Positions 41,618-50,450 of a stretch of 64,000 bases of DNA are shown here, piece after piece. This DNA is from Microbulbifer sp. YPW16 (GTDB lineage: Bacteria > Pseudomonadota > Gammaproteobacteria > Pseudomonadales > Cellvibrionaceae): NCBI RefSeq assembly GCF_021290385.1, contig NZ_CP089928.1:2030501-2094500 (forward strand), in the 5' to 3' direction. The notes under the pieces are model-generated. The model made no database searches, was not told the origin of the DNA, and saw only the letters and a program-made list of their open reading frames with translations. The first letter of the stretch is position 1. Each line of letters opens with the position of its first letter. A program made the translations under genes and the position numbers.

Positions 41618-42124
41618 TCAGGGCTCAATATACAGACTATCCAGCTCCCATTTGGCAGGATTATTCTGGATATATTCACGTACAAACGAGAATTCTGATT
41701 CATCGCGGATGATGCGATCGAAGAAACTGCGCTGCCACAGGCGCCTCTCGAATCGGGGCCAGCCACAAGCCCTGACACCGGCAATATAGCTGTTGGTGGT
41801 AAATGACTTAAAAGCCTGGATGACCCTGCTCACGGTAAATGCCACCGGGCTCTTGTCACCCGACTCTCCAGCGGGAAACAGAAAAATGCCGTGTACGTGA
41901 TTGGGCATTACCACAAACTCATCCAGTTCCAGGCCGGGGAACCGCTCTGGTAACCCCAGCCAGTGATCCCAGATCATTCGGCCCGCGGCAAGCAACGGCA
42001 GGCCCTCAGTTGCAATATCGGCAAAGAGGCAGCGTCGATCCTGGGTACAGATCGTGATGAAATAAGCACCAGCGCGGGAATAATCATAGTCCCGTAAACG
42101 CAGTCGGCGACGTCGGGCATCCAT
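41618..42124 (-). CDS. REP-associated tyrosine transposase (RAYT)
   Basis: This is a single-strand DNA transposase of the Y1 HUH family (IS200/IS605-related) that acts on REP hairpins. The ATG at 42124 gives 168 residues; the upstream frame runs through REP sequence and is not coding. The HUH pair is His76 and His78 in VVMPNHVHGIFLF, and the catalytic Tyr is in VREYIQNNP near residue 150. The opening RLRLRDYDYSRAGAYFITICTQDR is characteristic of the family. Three REP units flank it on each side with the same two-hairpin design, so this gene is probably the source of those repeats. RAYTs are usually single-copy, vertically inherited genes. Confidence 0.93.
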   Translation of the reverse strand: MDARRRRLRLRDYDYSRAGAYFITICTQDRRCLFADIATEGLPLLAAGRMIWDHWLGLPERFPGLELDEFVVMPNHVHGIFLFPAGESGDKSPVAFTVSRVIQAFKSFTTNSYIAGVRACGWPRFERRLWQRSFFDRIIRDESEFSFVREYIQNNPAKWELDSLYIEP

Positions 42125-42152
42125 GCCTGACTCCTCTGGTTCCGCGTAGCTC

Positions 42153-42399
42153 GGGCGCACACAAGGTGCGCCCCTACATCTAATATTCTGACCCGTAGGG
42201 GCCGATCTTGTATCGGCCCAGCCACCAGGACCCTCCGGCCTGGGCGCACACAAGGTGCGCCCCTACACCTGAAAATCCTCACCCGTAGGGGCCGATCTTG
42301 TATCGGCCCAGCCACCAGGACCCTCCGGCCTGGGCGCACACGAGGTGCGCCCCTACACCTGGAAATCCCCACCCGTAGGGGCCGATCTTGTATCGGCCC
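42153..42399. repeat. REP/BIME array, right of the RAYT gene (three ~90-bp units)
   Basis: First hairpins (GGGCGCAC/GTGCGCCC) lie at 42153, 42242 and 42332 with loops ACAAG, ACAAG and ACGAG. Second hairpins (GGGCCGAT/ATCGGCCC) lie at 42199, 42289 and 42379, all with loop CTTGT. The spacers CAGCCACCAGGACCCTCCGG are identical between units, showing recent tandem duplication. The last unit ends 18 bases from the MocR stop codon. Confidence 0.88.
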
Positions 42400-42416
42400 T
42401 TGGCTGCCGACAGGGG

Positions 42417-44222
42417 TTACTGCTGGGCCAGGATACCGGTATCGATCAGCTGGCCCTCTTCACTGAACCACTTGATCCGGTGTTCCTCCGCCACCACATG
42501 GAAAGCGGCCTTGCGGCCGTAGGACCAGGTGCGCCACTGGCGCACCCACATGTCCCCGTCCAGCCACCAGCGACCGGTATCGGTCTCATCCACGTCGACA
42601 TCATTGCGTGAATAACCCTGCAGGGTACCGTCGGCCAAAACCTGGATCCGGTAGGACTCACCCAGCGTATTGGTGCCCAGGATAATCGCCCCCGGGAATT
42701 CCGCCTGGATATCCGCGGCGGACAGGTGCCTGCCGGTGGCGTTGTCCAGGGTTTCCTCGTTTTGCGACAGCTCACCATTGATCAATTGCGCGAGGATGCT
42801 GATACCGCCCTCGATGCGGTCAGCCTCGATGGCCGAAAACCCGATCCGCAGGGCATTGAACTCCCGCACCACCTCCAGCAACAGGCCCTGCTGCTCTGCC
42901 TGCTTCTGCAGCTGCTCCGCGTCGATACTATCCGGCAGTTCCAGCCAGCAGGCCGTGCCACAACTGGCACGACGCACCAGCAGCTTGGGCAGGTGGTGCA
43001 TCAGGGCCTCGCCCAGCGCGGTCCAGCGTTCCCTGAGTTGCCGGGTAATGCGGAAGGTGGCGGCGTCCAGGTGACCGGAGGCCACGAACTTGGCCAGCAG
43101 CCGCTGGTTGATGGCCGGGATCCGCTCGCGCAGGGTATAGCGCAGGGCCCGCAATCTCTGGATCACTGGCTTGGGCGCCACCACAAAGGCCAGTTGCATG
43201 CCCGGGTCTATGACCCGGGGGAACTGGTAGAGGTAGATGACCGACTCGCCGCCACCGAGACTCTTCAGGGGCGGCAACGGATTGCCGTGGTAGCAGAACT
43301 CGTGCTCGCAGTCATTCTCGATAACCACTGCGCCCTGCTCGTTTGCCTGTGCCAGCAACTTGCGCCGCCGCTCGAGGCTGGTGGTCACGGCAGTGGGGTT
43401 GTGGGCATTGGGTTGCAGGAACCAGCAGTCGCTGCCTGTCAGTTGCGATCCCGGGTTGGGTCCGTCACGGTCCTGCGCCAACCCCAGCAGGCGCACCCCG
43501 GTGCGGCGGAAAATCTCCTCGGTTTCACTGCAACCGGGCAGTACCATGGCCAGGCTGCGCCCGGCGCCCATAAACAGCTCGCCAATCAGGTAACAGGCCT
43601 GGTGCAGGTCGCTGGCCAGCAGCACCTGGCCCGGATCCACATAGATCCCGCGCCGCGGCAGCAACCGTGTACAGATCTGCTCGACCAGTTGCCGGTCATC
43701 CTCGTTGCCGCCGAGGGTGGCCCACTGGGCAACCTCGCGACCGGTATAGATATCCCGGGTGCACTCACGCCATTCGGCGCCCGGGAACAGTCGTGGGTCA
43801 TACTCGTTGCTGACAAACGGGAAGGGATACTGGAGCCAGTTGGCCGGGCGGGACCTGAGCGCCCGCCGGCTGACGGAAACCGGGTTACACCGCTCGCGCC
43901 AGAAGGCCCGGTCCGGCTCGGAGCCTTCGCCCGGCACAGTGGCATCGCCGGGGCTGATAACCCCCTGGGTCTGCACACTTTCACTGACATAGAAGCCACT
44001 GCGCTCACGGGTCACCAGGAAACCGTCATCGACCAGCTGCTGGTAGGCCAGCACCACGGTGTTGCGGGCAACCGCCAGCTGCTCCGCCATACGGCGCGAT
44101 GACGGCATCCGGTGACCGGCAGGAATACTGCCGGAGAGGATACCCTGAATGATTTTTTCGCGTATCTGTGCCTGCAGCCCCTTGTCGGCCTGCGGGTCCA
44201 GCACGATAAGTGATTCCGCCAT
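42417..44222 (-). CDS. MocR/GntR-type regulator with degenerate aminotransferase domain and C-terminal extension
   Basis: This 601-residue transcriptional regulator has a GntR winged helix (residues 8-75, with GHRMPSSRRMAEQLAVARNT) and an aminotransferase-fold domain (about 115-480). The segment that normally binds PLP aligns as VIYLYQFPRVIDPGMQLAF against the usual form with F-S-K at its centre, so the Schiff-base lysine is Arg and the preceding Ser is Pro. The ENDCEHEFCY segment also departs from the family. About 100 residues after position 500 form an extra domain with a W-x-x-x-G-D-M-W-V-R-Q-W pattern, somewhat like small DUF995-type sensor domains. It is divergent from a serine-hydrolase gene. 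Confidence 0.85.
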   Translation of the reverse strand: MAESLIVLDPQADKGLQAQIREKIIQGILSGSIPAGHRMPSSRRMAEQLAVARNTVVLAYQQLVDDGFLVTRERSGFYVSESVQTQGVISPGDATVPGEGSEPDRAFWRERCNPVSVSRRALRSRPANWLQYPFPFVSNEYDPRLFPGAEWRECTRDIYTGREVAQWATLGGNEDDRQLVEQICTRLLPRRGIYVDPGQVLLASDLHQACYLIGELFMGAGRSLAMVLPGCSETEEIFRRTGVRLLGLAQDRDGPNPGSQLTGSDCWFLQPNAHNPTAVTTSLERRRKLLAQANEQGAVVIENDCEHEFCYHGNPLPPLKSLGGGESVIYLYQFPRVIDPGMQLAFVVAPKPVIQRLRALRYTLRERIPAINQRLLAKFVASGHLDAATFRITRQLRERWTALGEALMHHLPKLLVRRASCGTACWLELPDSIDAEQLQKQAEQQGLLLEVVREFNALRIGFSAIEADRIEGGISILAQLINGELSQNEETLDNATGRHLSAADIQAEFPGAIILGTNTLGESYRIQVLADGTLQGYSRNDVDVDETDTGRWWLDGDMWVRQWRTWSYGRKAAFHVVAEEHRIKWFSEEGQLIDTGILAQQ

Positions 44223-44527
44223 GGAGTTATTATTCTGCTGTGCCGACGCCGCCAGAATCGCGGCGTTGCGGGCAAGTTTCCTGTAACGATAATGCCCCTA
44301 AAGCCGCAGATTGCGCAAGTTTCAGCCCGGTTACCAATGACCAAAAATGCAACTGGCCCAATAACAATCACGCAGCTGGCGCTAACAAAACCCTGTAAAT
44401 TGAGGCAGCCTGTCGGTGCTCTGTGTCCTGCAGCACGCAGCCCCGGGTCGAAGTACCGGAGACTTTCCCCTCCGGGGACCGGGGTCGCGTCGCTGCCCTT
44501 CCGCACCAATGCCCGAACAGGCCGCGC
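44223..44527. other. Divergent region between MocR-type regulator and serine hydrolase
   Basis: No gene is seen. The stretch around 44340-44380 holds ACCAATGACC and TGGCCCAATAAC, a partly repeated pattern that could be a regulator-binding area. No exact repeat was established. Confidence 0.35.
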
Positions 44528-46378
44528 ATGGTTCCTGCCTCGCCAAAAACGTATTCCAGCCTGCGCCCGACCTGCTGGTGGGTGCTTCTGCTGGCGATAA
44601 CCTGCCACCCCGGCGCAATTTCCTATGCTGCCGGAGAGTATGGCAACAGGCCGGAAGCCAGTGGTGAAGTCCAGCGCACGCAACTCCGCTTTTCCACCCT
44701 TGTTGAAGGCAACACTCCACTGCCCCTGCTGGATTACCGTCACTATGCGGTTCCTGACAATGCAGCCCCGCCCGGCAATCACTTCACGGGCAGGCTGCAA
44801 TTATCTGGCGAAGCTACCGGTGGGAATTTCCGCAAGCACCGCGACCGCTTCGACTATACCGGTGACGGCGACGCCCCACGCAAACACCTGCCCGAGTTCG
44901 ATTTCGAACTGGTACAGAGCGGCAGCCACATTTTTCCGCTGGAGCGCGGCTCAGTGGCCGGCGCCCACCCGGACTGGGAATTTATCCTGGCCCCGGGGCG
45001 CGTATGGGATGAGCAGGGCGATCGCGGTTACAGCCGGGTAGCCTTGCCCTTCGCATTACAGGAGAGAAATGCCAACTGTATTCACAACGGCGTGATGACT
45101 TTCCTCTTCCGGGATAACGGTGACATCTCGGATGCTGCCTACCAGATCGCCGGTGAAACCTGTGCCTATTACCAGATGGACCTGTGGGGAAAACTCGCAG
45201 CCACTTATACGCGAGCTGAAATTCCGGGAGCGGACCTGCATATCCGTGATTACCGGGCGGAAATACGGCGACGCCTGCCGGTAAAACCACTGGCGGAACT
45301 GGGCAAGGACTTCCCCGGTAGCGACCACCGGGCATTCTCCGCACCTGCTGGCAAGGACCCGGCCGCCCTGTCGCTGGTGGGCTATGTAATCGACGGCATT
45401 CACTACACCGGCGGCTGCCAGACCCGCCAGGGCCAGTACCCCTACTGCGATTCACTGGTGGTGCCGTCCTATTCCGTGGCCAAGTCGGTCTTTGCCGGCG
45501 GCGCCCTGATGCGGCTGGAACGTAGATACCCCGGCAGCTTCCAGCAACCGGTCGCCGGGCTGGTGCCGGAATGTGCCGCCAGTGAAAACTGGCAGGGTGT
45601 CAGCCTCAATGACCTGCTCGATATGGCAAGCGGCAACTTTGCGCAGGCGGGGTTTATGGAGGACGAACAGGCGGAACATACCGACGGCCTGTTCCTGTCC
45701 ACCAGCCACCGGGAAAAAATCCACTACAGCTGCAGCTACTACCCGCGCAAGGGAGAACCCGGTACCGACTGGGCCTACCACACTTCCGATACCTATATCC
45801 TCGGCACCGCCATGAATACCCTGCTGCGCCAGCATGAGGGACCGAACAGCGATATTTTTACCGACCTCCTGTACCGGGACCTGCTGGCCCCGCTGGGCCT
45901 CAGCGCCACCGCCGCCCATACACGCCGCACTTACGACCAGAGACGGCAGCCCTTTACCGGCTGGGGCCTCTACTGGTTGCGGGACGATATCGCCAAAATC
46001 GCCCGCTTCTTCAACGACGCCAACAACAGCCTGCTTGCCCCCCACCAACTGGCTGCCGCGCGCCAGCAAGACCCGGCCGACCGGGGCCCGGAGCTGGGCC
46101 CGGGCAGCCACTACAACAATGGCTTCTGGGGACTGGAGATTGGTAAAAACCTGAAGGGGTGTGAGGACGAGGTATGGATACCGTATATGACGGGTTATGG
46201 TGGCGTGGTGGTACTGCTGCTACCCAATAACAGCATCTACTACTACTTTGCCGACGATGATACCTACGACTGGCTGGCTGTAGCCAGGGCAGCCCATAAC
46301 ATACGCCCGCTGTGCCCGGGCGCGACCCCGGGTGCAATACAAACCACCGCAACCCCGTGGGGGCAGCACGTCCAGTAG
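44528..46378 (+). CDS. Exported serine hydrolase (beta-lactamase-like) with N-terminal extension
   Basis: The 616-residue product from the ATG at 44528 has a membrane-targeting N-terminus (CWWVLLLAITCHPGAISYAA). Residues 40-260 form an extension that I do not recognise, beta-rich and with several Cys (ERNANCIHNG, AGETCAYYQ). The S12-type catalytic domain follows: nucleophile motif SYSVAKS with the SxxK pattern, a tyrosine motif in YHTSDTYILG, and a closing GYGGVVVLLLP region in place of HTG. It is divergent from the MocR-type regulator, which may control it. Similar two-part proteins occur in marine bacteria, but their substrates are unknown. A frame open to 44423 exists but lacks a plausible start context. 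Confidence 0.72.
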   Translation: MVPASPKTYSSLRPTCWWVLLLAITCHPGAISYAAGEYGNRPEASGEVQRTQLRFSTLVEGNTPLPLLDYRHYAVPDNAAPPGNHFTGRLQLSGEATGGNFRKHRDRFDYTGDGDAPRKHLPEFDFELVQSGSHIFPLERGSVAGAHPDWEFILAPGRVWDEQGDRGYSRVALPFALQERNANCIHNGVMTFLFRDNGDISDAAYQIAGETCAYYQMDLWGKLAATYTRAEIPGADLHIRDYRAEIRRRLPVKPLAELGKDFPGSDHRAFSAPAGKDPAALSLVGYVIDGIHYTGGCQTRQGQYPYCDSLVVPSYSVAKSVFAGGALMRLERRYPGSFQQPVAGLVPECAASENWQGVSLNDLLDMASGNFAQAGFMEDEQAEHTDGLFLSTSHREKIHYSCSYYPRKGEPGTDWAYHTSDTYILGTAMNTLLRQHEGPNSDIFTDLLYRDLLAPLGLSATAAHTRRTYDQRRQPFTGWGLYWLRDDIAKIARFFNDANNSLLAPHQLAAARQQDPADRGPELGPGSHYNNGFWGLEIGKNLKGCEDEVWIPYMTGYGGVVVLLLPNNSIYYYFADDDTYDWLAVARAAHNIRPLCPGATPGAIQTTATPWGQHVQ

Positions 46379-46413
46379 GCAGCAGGCCTCACCCCGCGAC
46401 GGCCCCGGGCATG

Positions 46414-47406
46414 TCATCCCAGCCGGTCTACCGGGCTCACCACACCACTGCCAGCCCTATCGACCACATGGGTGTAGATTTCCGTTGTCCTGATATCGGA
46501 ATGGCCGAGCAACTCCTGGATCCTACGCAGGTCGCACCCGGATTCCAGCAAGCGGGTGGCAAAGCTGTGGCGAAATGCATGGTTGCGGCCGGGCTTGTGA
46601 ATACCGGCCCGGCGCACCGCAGTGCGAACCTGACTGGTCAGCGTGGACGCATGCATATGGTGGCGACGCATCACCCCGGCAGCGGGATCGAGCTTGAGTT
46701 CCCGCGCGGGGAACAGGTATTGCCACCCGGGATCCGTGGCGGCGGAGGGATACTGCCGGGCAAGGGCATCCGGAAGGTAGACCGCACCATAGCCGTCGTC
46801 CAGGTCCTGGGCATGCAACCGCCCGACCCGGCGGATTTGTTGCTGCAGGCGCGGGACCAGGGATGCGGGCAACAGCGTTGTGCGATCCTTGCCGCCCTTG
46901 CCGGCCCGCACAAAGATGTTGTGGCGGGCGAAATCGATATCCATCACCCGCAGGGACAGCAACTCTGCACTGCGCAGCCCGCTGCCGTACATCAGCTCCA
47001 CCTGCAACCGGAACACACCCTCCAGCTGTTCAAGAATCGCGGCGACTTCCGCTGCACTGTATACCACCGGCAAGCGCCTCGACTGCCGCGCCGATCGATA
47101 GCGCAACAACTCCAGCTCCCGACCCAGGAAGCGCCGGTAAAGGAATACCATGGCATTAAGCGCAACCCGTTGCGTATTCACCGAACAGTGCGCATCCACC
47201 GCCAGGTGGCCGAGAAAATCCTCCACCTCCGCAGCCCCCATGTCTTCGGGATGGCGCAACTGGTGAAAGCGGATAAACCGCTTTACCCAGTGTACGTAAG
47301 TCTGTTCCGTGGAATAGGAAAGACCGATACGCCTGATCAACAGGCGCAACCGTGGCACAAGCCGTTCGCGGCTCTCGGTAGGTATATGATGGCGGATATC
47401 GTCCAT
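46414..47406 (-). CDS. intI: Integron integrase IntI
   Basis: This is a site-specific tyrosine recombinase of 330 residues. Catalytic residues are Arg145 ([14 protein letters not shown]), His276 and Arg279 (HAFRHSFAT), His302 ([10 protein letters not shown]) and the nucleophile Tyr311 (EIYTHV). The segment between about 213 and 268 ([21 protein letters not shown], then [11 protein letters not shown]) is the extra patch that separates IntI proteins from XerC/D-type recombinases and binds folded single-stranded attC. Its start codon lies 16 bases from a perfect LexA box, so expression should rise in the SOS response. The protein appears intact, and the nearby cassettes share the right orientation. 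Confidence 0.96.
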   Translation of the reverse strand: MDDIRHHIPTESRERLVPRLRLLIRRIGLSYSTEQTYVHWVKRFIRFHQLRHPEDMGAAEVEDFLGHLAVDAHCSVNTQRVALNAMVFLYRRFLGRELELLRYRSARQSRRLPVVYSAAEVAAILEQLEGVFRLQVELMYGSGLRSAELLSLRVMDIDFARHNIFVRAGKGGKDRTTLLPASLVPRLQQQIRRVGRLHAQDLDDGYGAVYLPDALARQYPSAATDPGWQYLFPARELKLDPAAGVMRRHHMHASTLTSQVRTAVRRAGIHKPGRNHAFRHSFATRLLESGCDLRRIQELLGHSDIRTTEIYTHVVDRAGSGVVSPVDRLG

Positions 47407-47421
47407 GATGCAGCCACTTAA

Positions 47422-47437
47422 CTGTTTATTTGTACAG
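47422..47437 (-). promoter_or_regulatory. LexA (SOS) box controlling intI
   Basis: CTGTTTATTTGTACAG matches CTGT-N8-ACAG, the LexA consensus, and sits just upstream of the intI start codon. Class 1 and Vibrio integron integrases are known to be LexA-regulated in the same way. Confidence 0.85.
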
Positions 47438-47719
47438 CATATGGCCGATTAGACGCCGTCAAGGCGGGGATCAGGAGATACGTCGCGTATCCACACGGCA
47501 CATCTGGCAACTGATTGACTTTGAAAGGGTTACTCTTAGCATCAGTAGACGCAGCACTCTGGCAGATATAGGTTCAGTTGCCGTAACTACCGGCAAAACG
47601 ATATCTACAACGCTCTAATACATTGAAAATAAAAGACTTATTCTTTCCTGTACAATTTTCGCGCGACAAATAGAGCCGGGGAGGATAGAAGGGTGCGTCC
47701 TTTGAATTAACTGTTATGC
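47438..47719 (+). other. attI region with recombination core GTTATGC
   Basis: The 280 bases between the LexA box and the first cassette hold no convincing gene. The GTTATGC core at 47713-47719 is the predicted attI crossover point, since the first cassette's gene starts 10 bases later and the same kind of core ends attC1. The exact left limit of attI is unknown. Confidence 0.55.
47515..47542 (+). promoter_or_regulatory. Candidate cassette promoter Pc
   Basis: TTGACT (47515-47520) and TAGCAT (47537-47542) are separated by 16 bases and point into the cassette array from the region between intI and attI. The -10 match is only moderate. A TACAAT hexamer at 47651 is an alternative but lacks a well-spaced -35. 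Confidence 0.4.
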
Positions 47720-47729
47720 ATAGGCGAGC

Positions 47730-48218
47730 ATGGAAGCACTAATTAGAGAGCTGATATTCACTGGCAACATTGTTCAGGATTCTGATGAGTCTGTGCCTTG
47801 GCCAGAAAGAGAGAATCGATTCAATAGGTATATTGAGCTTCTTGATTCAATAGACGGGAGCGAAGGTTTGCCTGTTGCTAGGGCTTTAATTCAATCAATG
47901 CAGTCTGACGATGATTATGGAGCCTATCAGACCACCCAAGCAGCGCTGGGGAAGTTCTCGAGCAAGGAATATATAGAAGCGCTAACTCTAGAACTGCCGC
48001 CAATGATAAAGAGAGGCTCAGAATGGGCAGGCGAGCTTCTGTGTAGCCTGGCCAATTCAGTGGGTACGCAGCATGAGGCTGATATTGCTCTATTCATAAG
48101 AGCACTCAACGAGCTGCCTGGCGAGGATAAGAACACCATTTCCCGATATATTGAGCAACAAGAAGAAGGTGGGTGGCTTGCGCACCGAAAAGGGGTATTG
48201 CGTGGCATCAATGCATAA
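47730..48218 (+). CDS. Cassette 1: helical protein of unknown function
   Basis: This is the first cassette gene, 162 residues, starting at an ATG preceded by AGGCGAG right after the attI core. The sequence is acidic and helical with a HEAT-like feel (NRFNRYIELLDSIDGSEGLPVARALIQSM, then AYQTTQAALGKFSSKEYIEAL). Such proteins in cassettes or toxin loci are often immunity proteins, but no toxin partner is present and I do not assign a family. The stop codon overlaps the first core of attC1 (GCATAAC), as is usual for cassettes. GC content is well below that of the surrounding chromosome. Confidence 0.75.
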   Translation: MEALIRELIFTGNIVQDSDESVPWPERENRFNRYIELLDSIDGSEGLPVARALIQSMQSDDDYGAYQTTQAALGKFSSKEYIEALTLELPPMIKRGSEWAGELLCSLANSVGTQHEADIALFIRALNELPGEDKNTISRYIEQQEEGGWLAHRKGVLRGINA

Positions 48219-48272
48219 CAAGGCCAAGCAAGCAGGGACGCCTTACAGGCGCCCCTGTTGGCAACGTTATAT
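48213..48272 (+). other. attC1 recombination site (60 bp)
   Basis: The site starts with GCATAAC and ends with GTTATAT. Inner arms GCCAA/TTGGC and CAGGG/CCCTG with CGCC/GGCG pair with extrahelical bases around a TTACA loop, the folded form used by integron integrases. Confidence 0.88.
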
Positions 48273-48314
48273 GTCTAAGCTAATTTCGTAATTTTTAGGA
48301 CTATTTGAATAACA

Positions 48315-48521
48315 ATGAATATGAATTTGGCATTCTTTCCATACTTCTTTCTGTTTACATCAGTGCTCCCCGCGGTACTTGCATTCTGGGTGGCACGTAA
48401 GCAAGGTCGTTCTTAAGTAGCATGCGCATTGGTGGCGCTTGTACTTGGCCTAAGTTGGGCTGGCGGCTGGCTGTACCTGGCGGTTCTCACCCTTTTGTCA
48501 CCGAAGTCGGCTGAGACCTAA
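48315..48521 (+). pseudogene. Cassette 2: small membrane protein split by an in-frame stop
   Basis: From the ATG at 48315 the frame reads 33 residues (one hydrophobic span, ending WVARKQGRS) to a TAA at 48414. It then continues in the same frame with a second span (VACALVALVLGLSWAGGWLYLAV) to a TAA at 48519. Together they would make a 68-residue two-span protein, so the cassette seems to carry a nonsense mutation. Two separate tiny proteins are possible but less likely, since the second half lacks an ATG. Confidence 0.6.
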
Positions 48522-48525
48522 GGCC

Positions 48526-48665
48526 ATATAACAAACACGGGCAGTGAAGCTCCGGCCCTTCGGGCCTCCGCGGGACGGCTTACCTTATGCACATTTTGCG
48601 CGGTCGCTTCGCTCCCATTATTGCGCAAAACGTACATAAGGTAATCCGCCCCTGCCGTGGGCGTT
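48526..48665 (+). other. attC2, 5' part (interrupted by an IS)
   Basis: ATATAAC at 48526-48532 is the outer core. The site continues with a long internal palindrome (CTTACCTTATG near 48578 with CATAAGGTAAT near 48635; TTTTGCGC with GCGCAAAA) up to GGGCGTT. The IS inserted there, and the matching core GTTAGGC lies beyond it at 50451-50457. Without the IS the site would be about 144 bp, comparable in size to Vibrio cholerae repeats. Confidence 0.75.
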
Positions 48666-50449
48666 CTGGCTGTAGAAAAACTCTTAAAATATAGTGTTTT
48701 TTGATAGAATTGGCAGGTCGAAAAGGGGAATCCCGCCATGCCAAACTTCAAGCGGTACAATTACAACCAGGACGCGATGGTTGTGATCAATTTCGAAGAG
48801 CAATTGCAGCCGAATACCTTCGAATTTACCCTCCACCACCTGATCGATGACCATATCGACCTGTCTGCCTTCTACGAAAAGTACCAGAATGACGCCGGTG
48901 GTCGATCGGCTTACGATCCCGCCATTCTGTTAAAGATCATCCTGTTCGCATACTCCAAGGGCATCACCTCCAGCCGCGAGATCCAGTGGCAATGTGAGCA
49001 CAATATCATCTTCAAGGCGCTTTCCTGCGATTCAGTGCCGCACTTCACCAGTATCGCCAGCTTTGTCAGCAGTTACCCGGATGCGATCGAGTCGATCTTT
49101 GAGCAGGTACTGATGGTATGTGACCAGGAGGGACTGCTGGGCAACGAGCTGTTTGCGATTGATGGTTGCAAGATGCCGTCGAATGCCAGTAAGGAGCACT
49201 CCGGTACATTCAAGGAACTCGAGCAAAAGCAGGCCAAGATCCGCAAGAAGATCCGGCACTGCATCAAGGAACACAAGAAGCTGGATGGCCGCAAGCCCGC
49301 CGAGCGGGAGCGCAAGCAGCGACTGGCGCAGGCGACGGATACGCTCAAGCAGCACTTCGAGAAGATAGACAAGTTCCTAAAGACGCAAGCCCCAAGGATG
49401 GGGCAAGGCAAGACCCCGAAAGAAGTCAAAAGTAATATCACCGACAATGAGTCGGCCAAGATGACCACCAGCAAGGGCACCATCCAGGGGTACAACGGTG
49501 TCGCCGCAGTGGACAAGAAACACCAGATCATTGTCGAGGCGCAGGCTTTCGGCGAGGGCCAGGAATACCATACGCTCAAGCCCATGCTGGATGGTCTCAC
49601 CGCACACTACCGGAAAGCCGGCATCCATCCGGACATCCTCGCCGATGGCACCATCGTGACCGCCGATACTGGTTTCTCCAACGAGGGCAATAATGCCTAT
49701 CTGAAAGAGGAAGGCATCAACGCCTATATCCCCGACAACCAGTTCCGCTCGCGGGACAAGGCGTTCGCCAAACAAAAAGAAAAGTATGGCAAGCGTCATC
49801 GCGATACCCTGGTGGGCGTCAAGCAGGTGATTCCTGCCAGGGAATTCACCTTCGATAAGCGCCGCAAGACCTGTATCTGCCCAGCCGGTAAAGAACTGCT
49901 TCTCTACAGGGAGGAGCAAGTCAGTGAGGGCAAGCGCAAGCTGTTCTTTGAGGGCCGCCTGACTGACTGCCGCCACTGTCACCTCAAACACCAGTGCATG
50001 CGCAACCCCGGTTCTGCCGATACCCGCGACGGCCACGGCCGGCAGGTGTCCACCACCTGGACCAATGGCCGCACGGCGACCGACTGGATGAAAAAGCGCG
50101 TCGACAGTATCGCGGGAAAGACGATCTATAGTCACCGGATGTCGGTGGTAGAGCCGGTGTTCGGTAATATTGGTACCAATAAACGGCTAGGCCGTTTCTC
50201 TTTACGTGGTCGTGAGAAGGTCCAGGGGCAATGGCGTATGTTCTGCCTGGTGCATAACATTGAGAAGTTGATGAGATACGGGGCGATCCACTGATTCACA
50301 GGGATATCCACACTCGTCTGCGCAAAAGAGGCCCTTAATACGTGCAATGAGTGATTATGTAAAACGGATGTGTTTAAATCGTGATCATTAAACTTATAAG
50401 AAAGAGAGCCGATGGGATATCAGGTTGTCATCCTGTTTTTCTACAGGCT
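48666..50449 (+). mobile_element. IS1182-type insertion sequence (about 1,784 bp)
   Basis: The left end carries CTGTAGAAAAAC and the right end GTTTTTCTACAG, a 12-bp exact inverted repeat just inside the boundaries. CGTT occurs immediately outside both ends (48662-48665 and 50450-50453), read as a 4-bp target duplication. One transposase gene fills most of the element. The exact end bases outside the 12-bp core are inferred from the duplication. Confidence 0.8.
48738..50294 (+). CDS. IS1182-family transposase
   Basis: This is a DDE transposase of 518 residues that moves the surrounding insertion sequence. The N-terminal region has VVINFEEQLQPNTFEFTLHHLIDDH and the SREIQWQCEHNIIFKALS block typical of the IS1182/IS5-like group. 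The catalytic acids are visible in LFAIDGCKMPSNAS (first Asp), VTADTGFSNEGNNAYL (second Asp) and MSVVEPVFGNIGTNKRLGRF (Glu). A Cys cluster (TCICPAGKELL, then CRHCHLKHQCM) lies before the last motif, as in relatives. The frame is intact, so the element may still be mobile. It is much more GC-rich than the cassette DNA on either side. Confidence 0.93.
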   Translation: MPNFKRYNYNQDAMVVINFEEQLQPNTFEFTLHHLIDDHIDLSAFYEKYQNDAGGRSAYDPAILLKIILFAYSKGITSSREIQWQCEHNIIFKALSCDSVPHFTSIASFVSSYPDAIESIFEQVLMVCDQEGLLGNELFAIDGCKMPSNASKEHSGTFKELEQKQAKIRKKIRHCIKEHKKLDGRKPAERERKQRLAQATDTLKQHFEKIDKFLKTQAPRMGQGKTPKEVKSNITDNESAKMTTSKGTIQGYNGVAAVDKKHQIIVEAQAFGEGQEYHTLKPMLDGLTAHYRKAGIHPDILADGTIVTADTGFSNEGNNAYLKEEGINAYIPDNQFRSRDKAFAKQKEKYGKRHRDTLVGVKQVIPAREFTFDKRRKTCICPAGKELLLYREEQVSEGKRKLFFEGRLTDCRHCHLKHQCMRNPGSADTRDGHGRQVSTTWTNGRTATDWMKKRVDSIAGKTIYSHRMSVVEPVFGNIGTNKRLGRFSLRGREKVQGQWRMFCLVHNIEKLMRYGAIH

Positions 50450-50450
50450 C

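Noticed and set aside
41360-42399. Regularly spaced repeats that could suggest a CRISPR array
   Set aside because: The spacers are themselves repeated and contain a second palindrome, the period is about 90 bp and no cas gene is present. A RAYT gene sits in the middle, so these are REP/BIME units.
47430-47618. A 62-residue open frame in the attI region
   Set aside because: It starts inside the LexA box, has no ribosome site or protein-like composition and lies where attI and the cassette promoter are expected.
48578-48650. The long palindrome near 48580-48650 as a transcription terminator
   Set aside because: It has no T-run and is flanked by an attC outer core. Its length and placement fit the stem of a long attC site.
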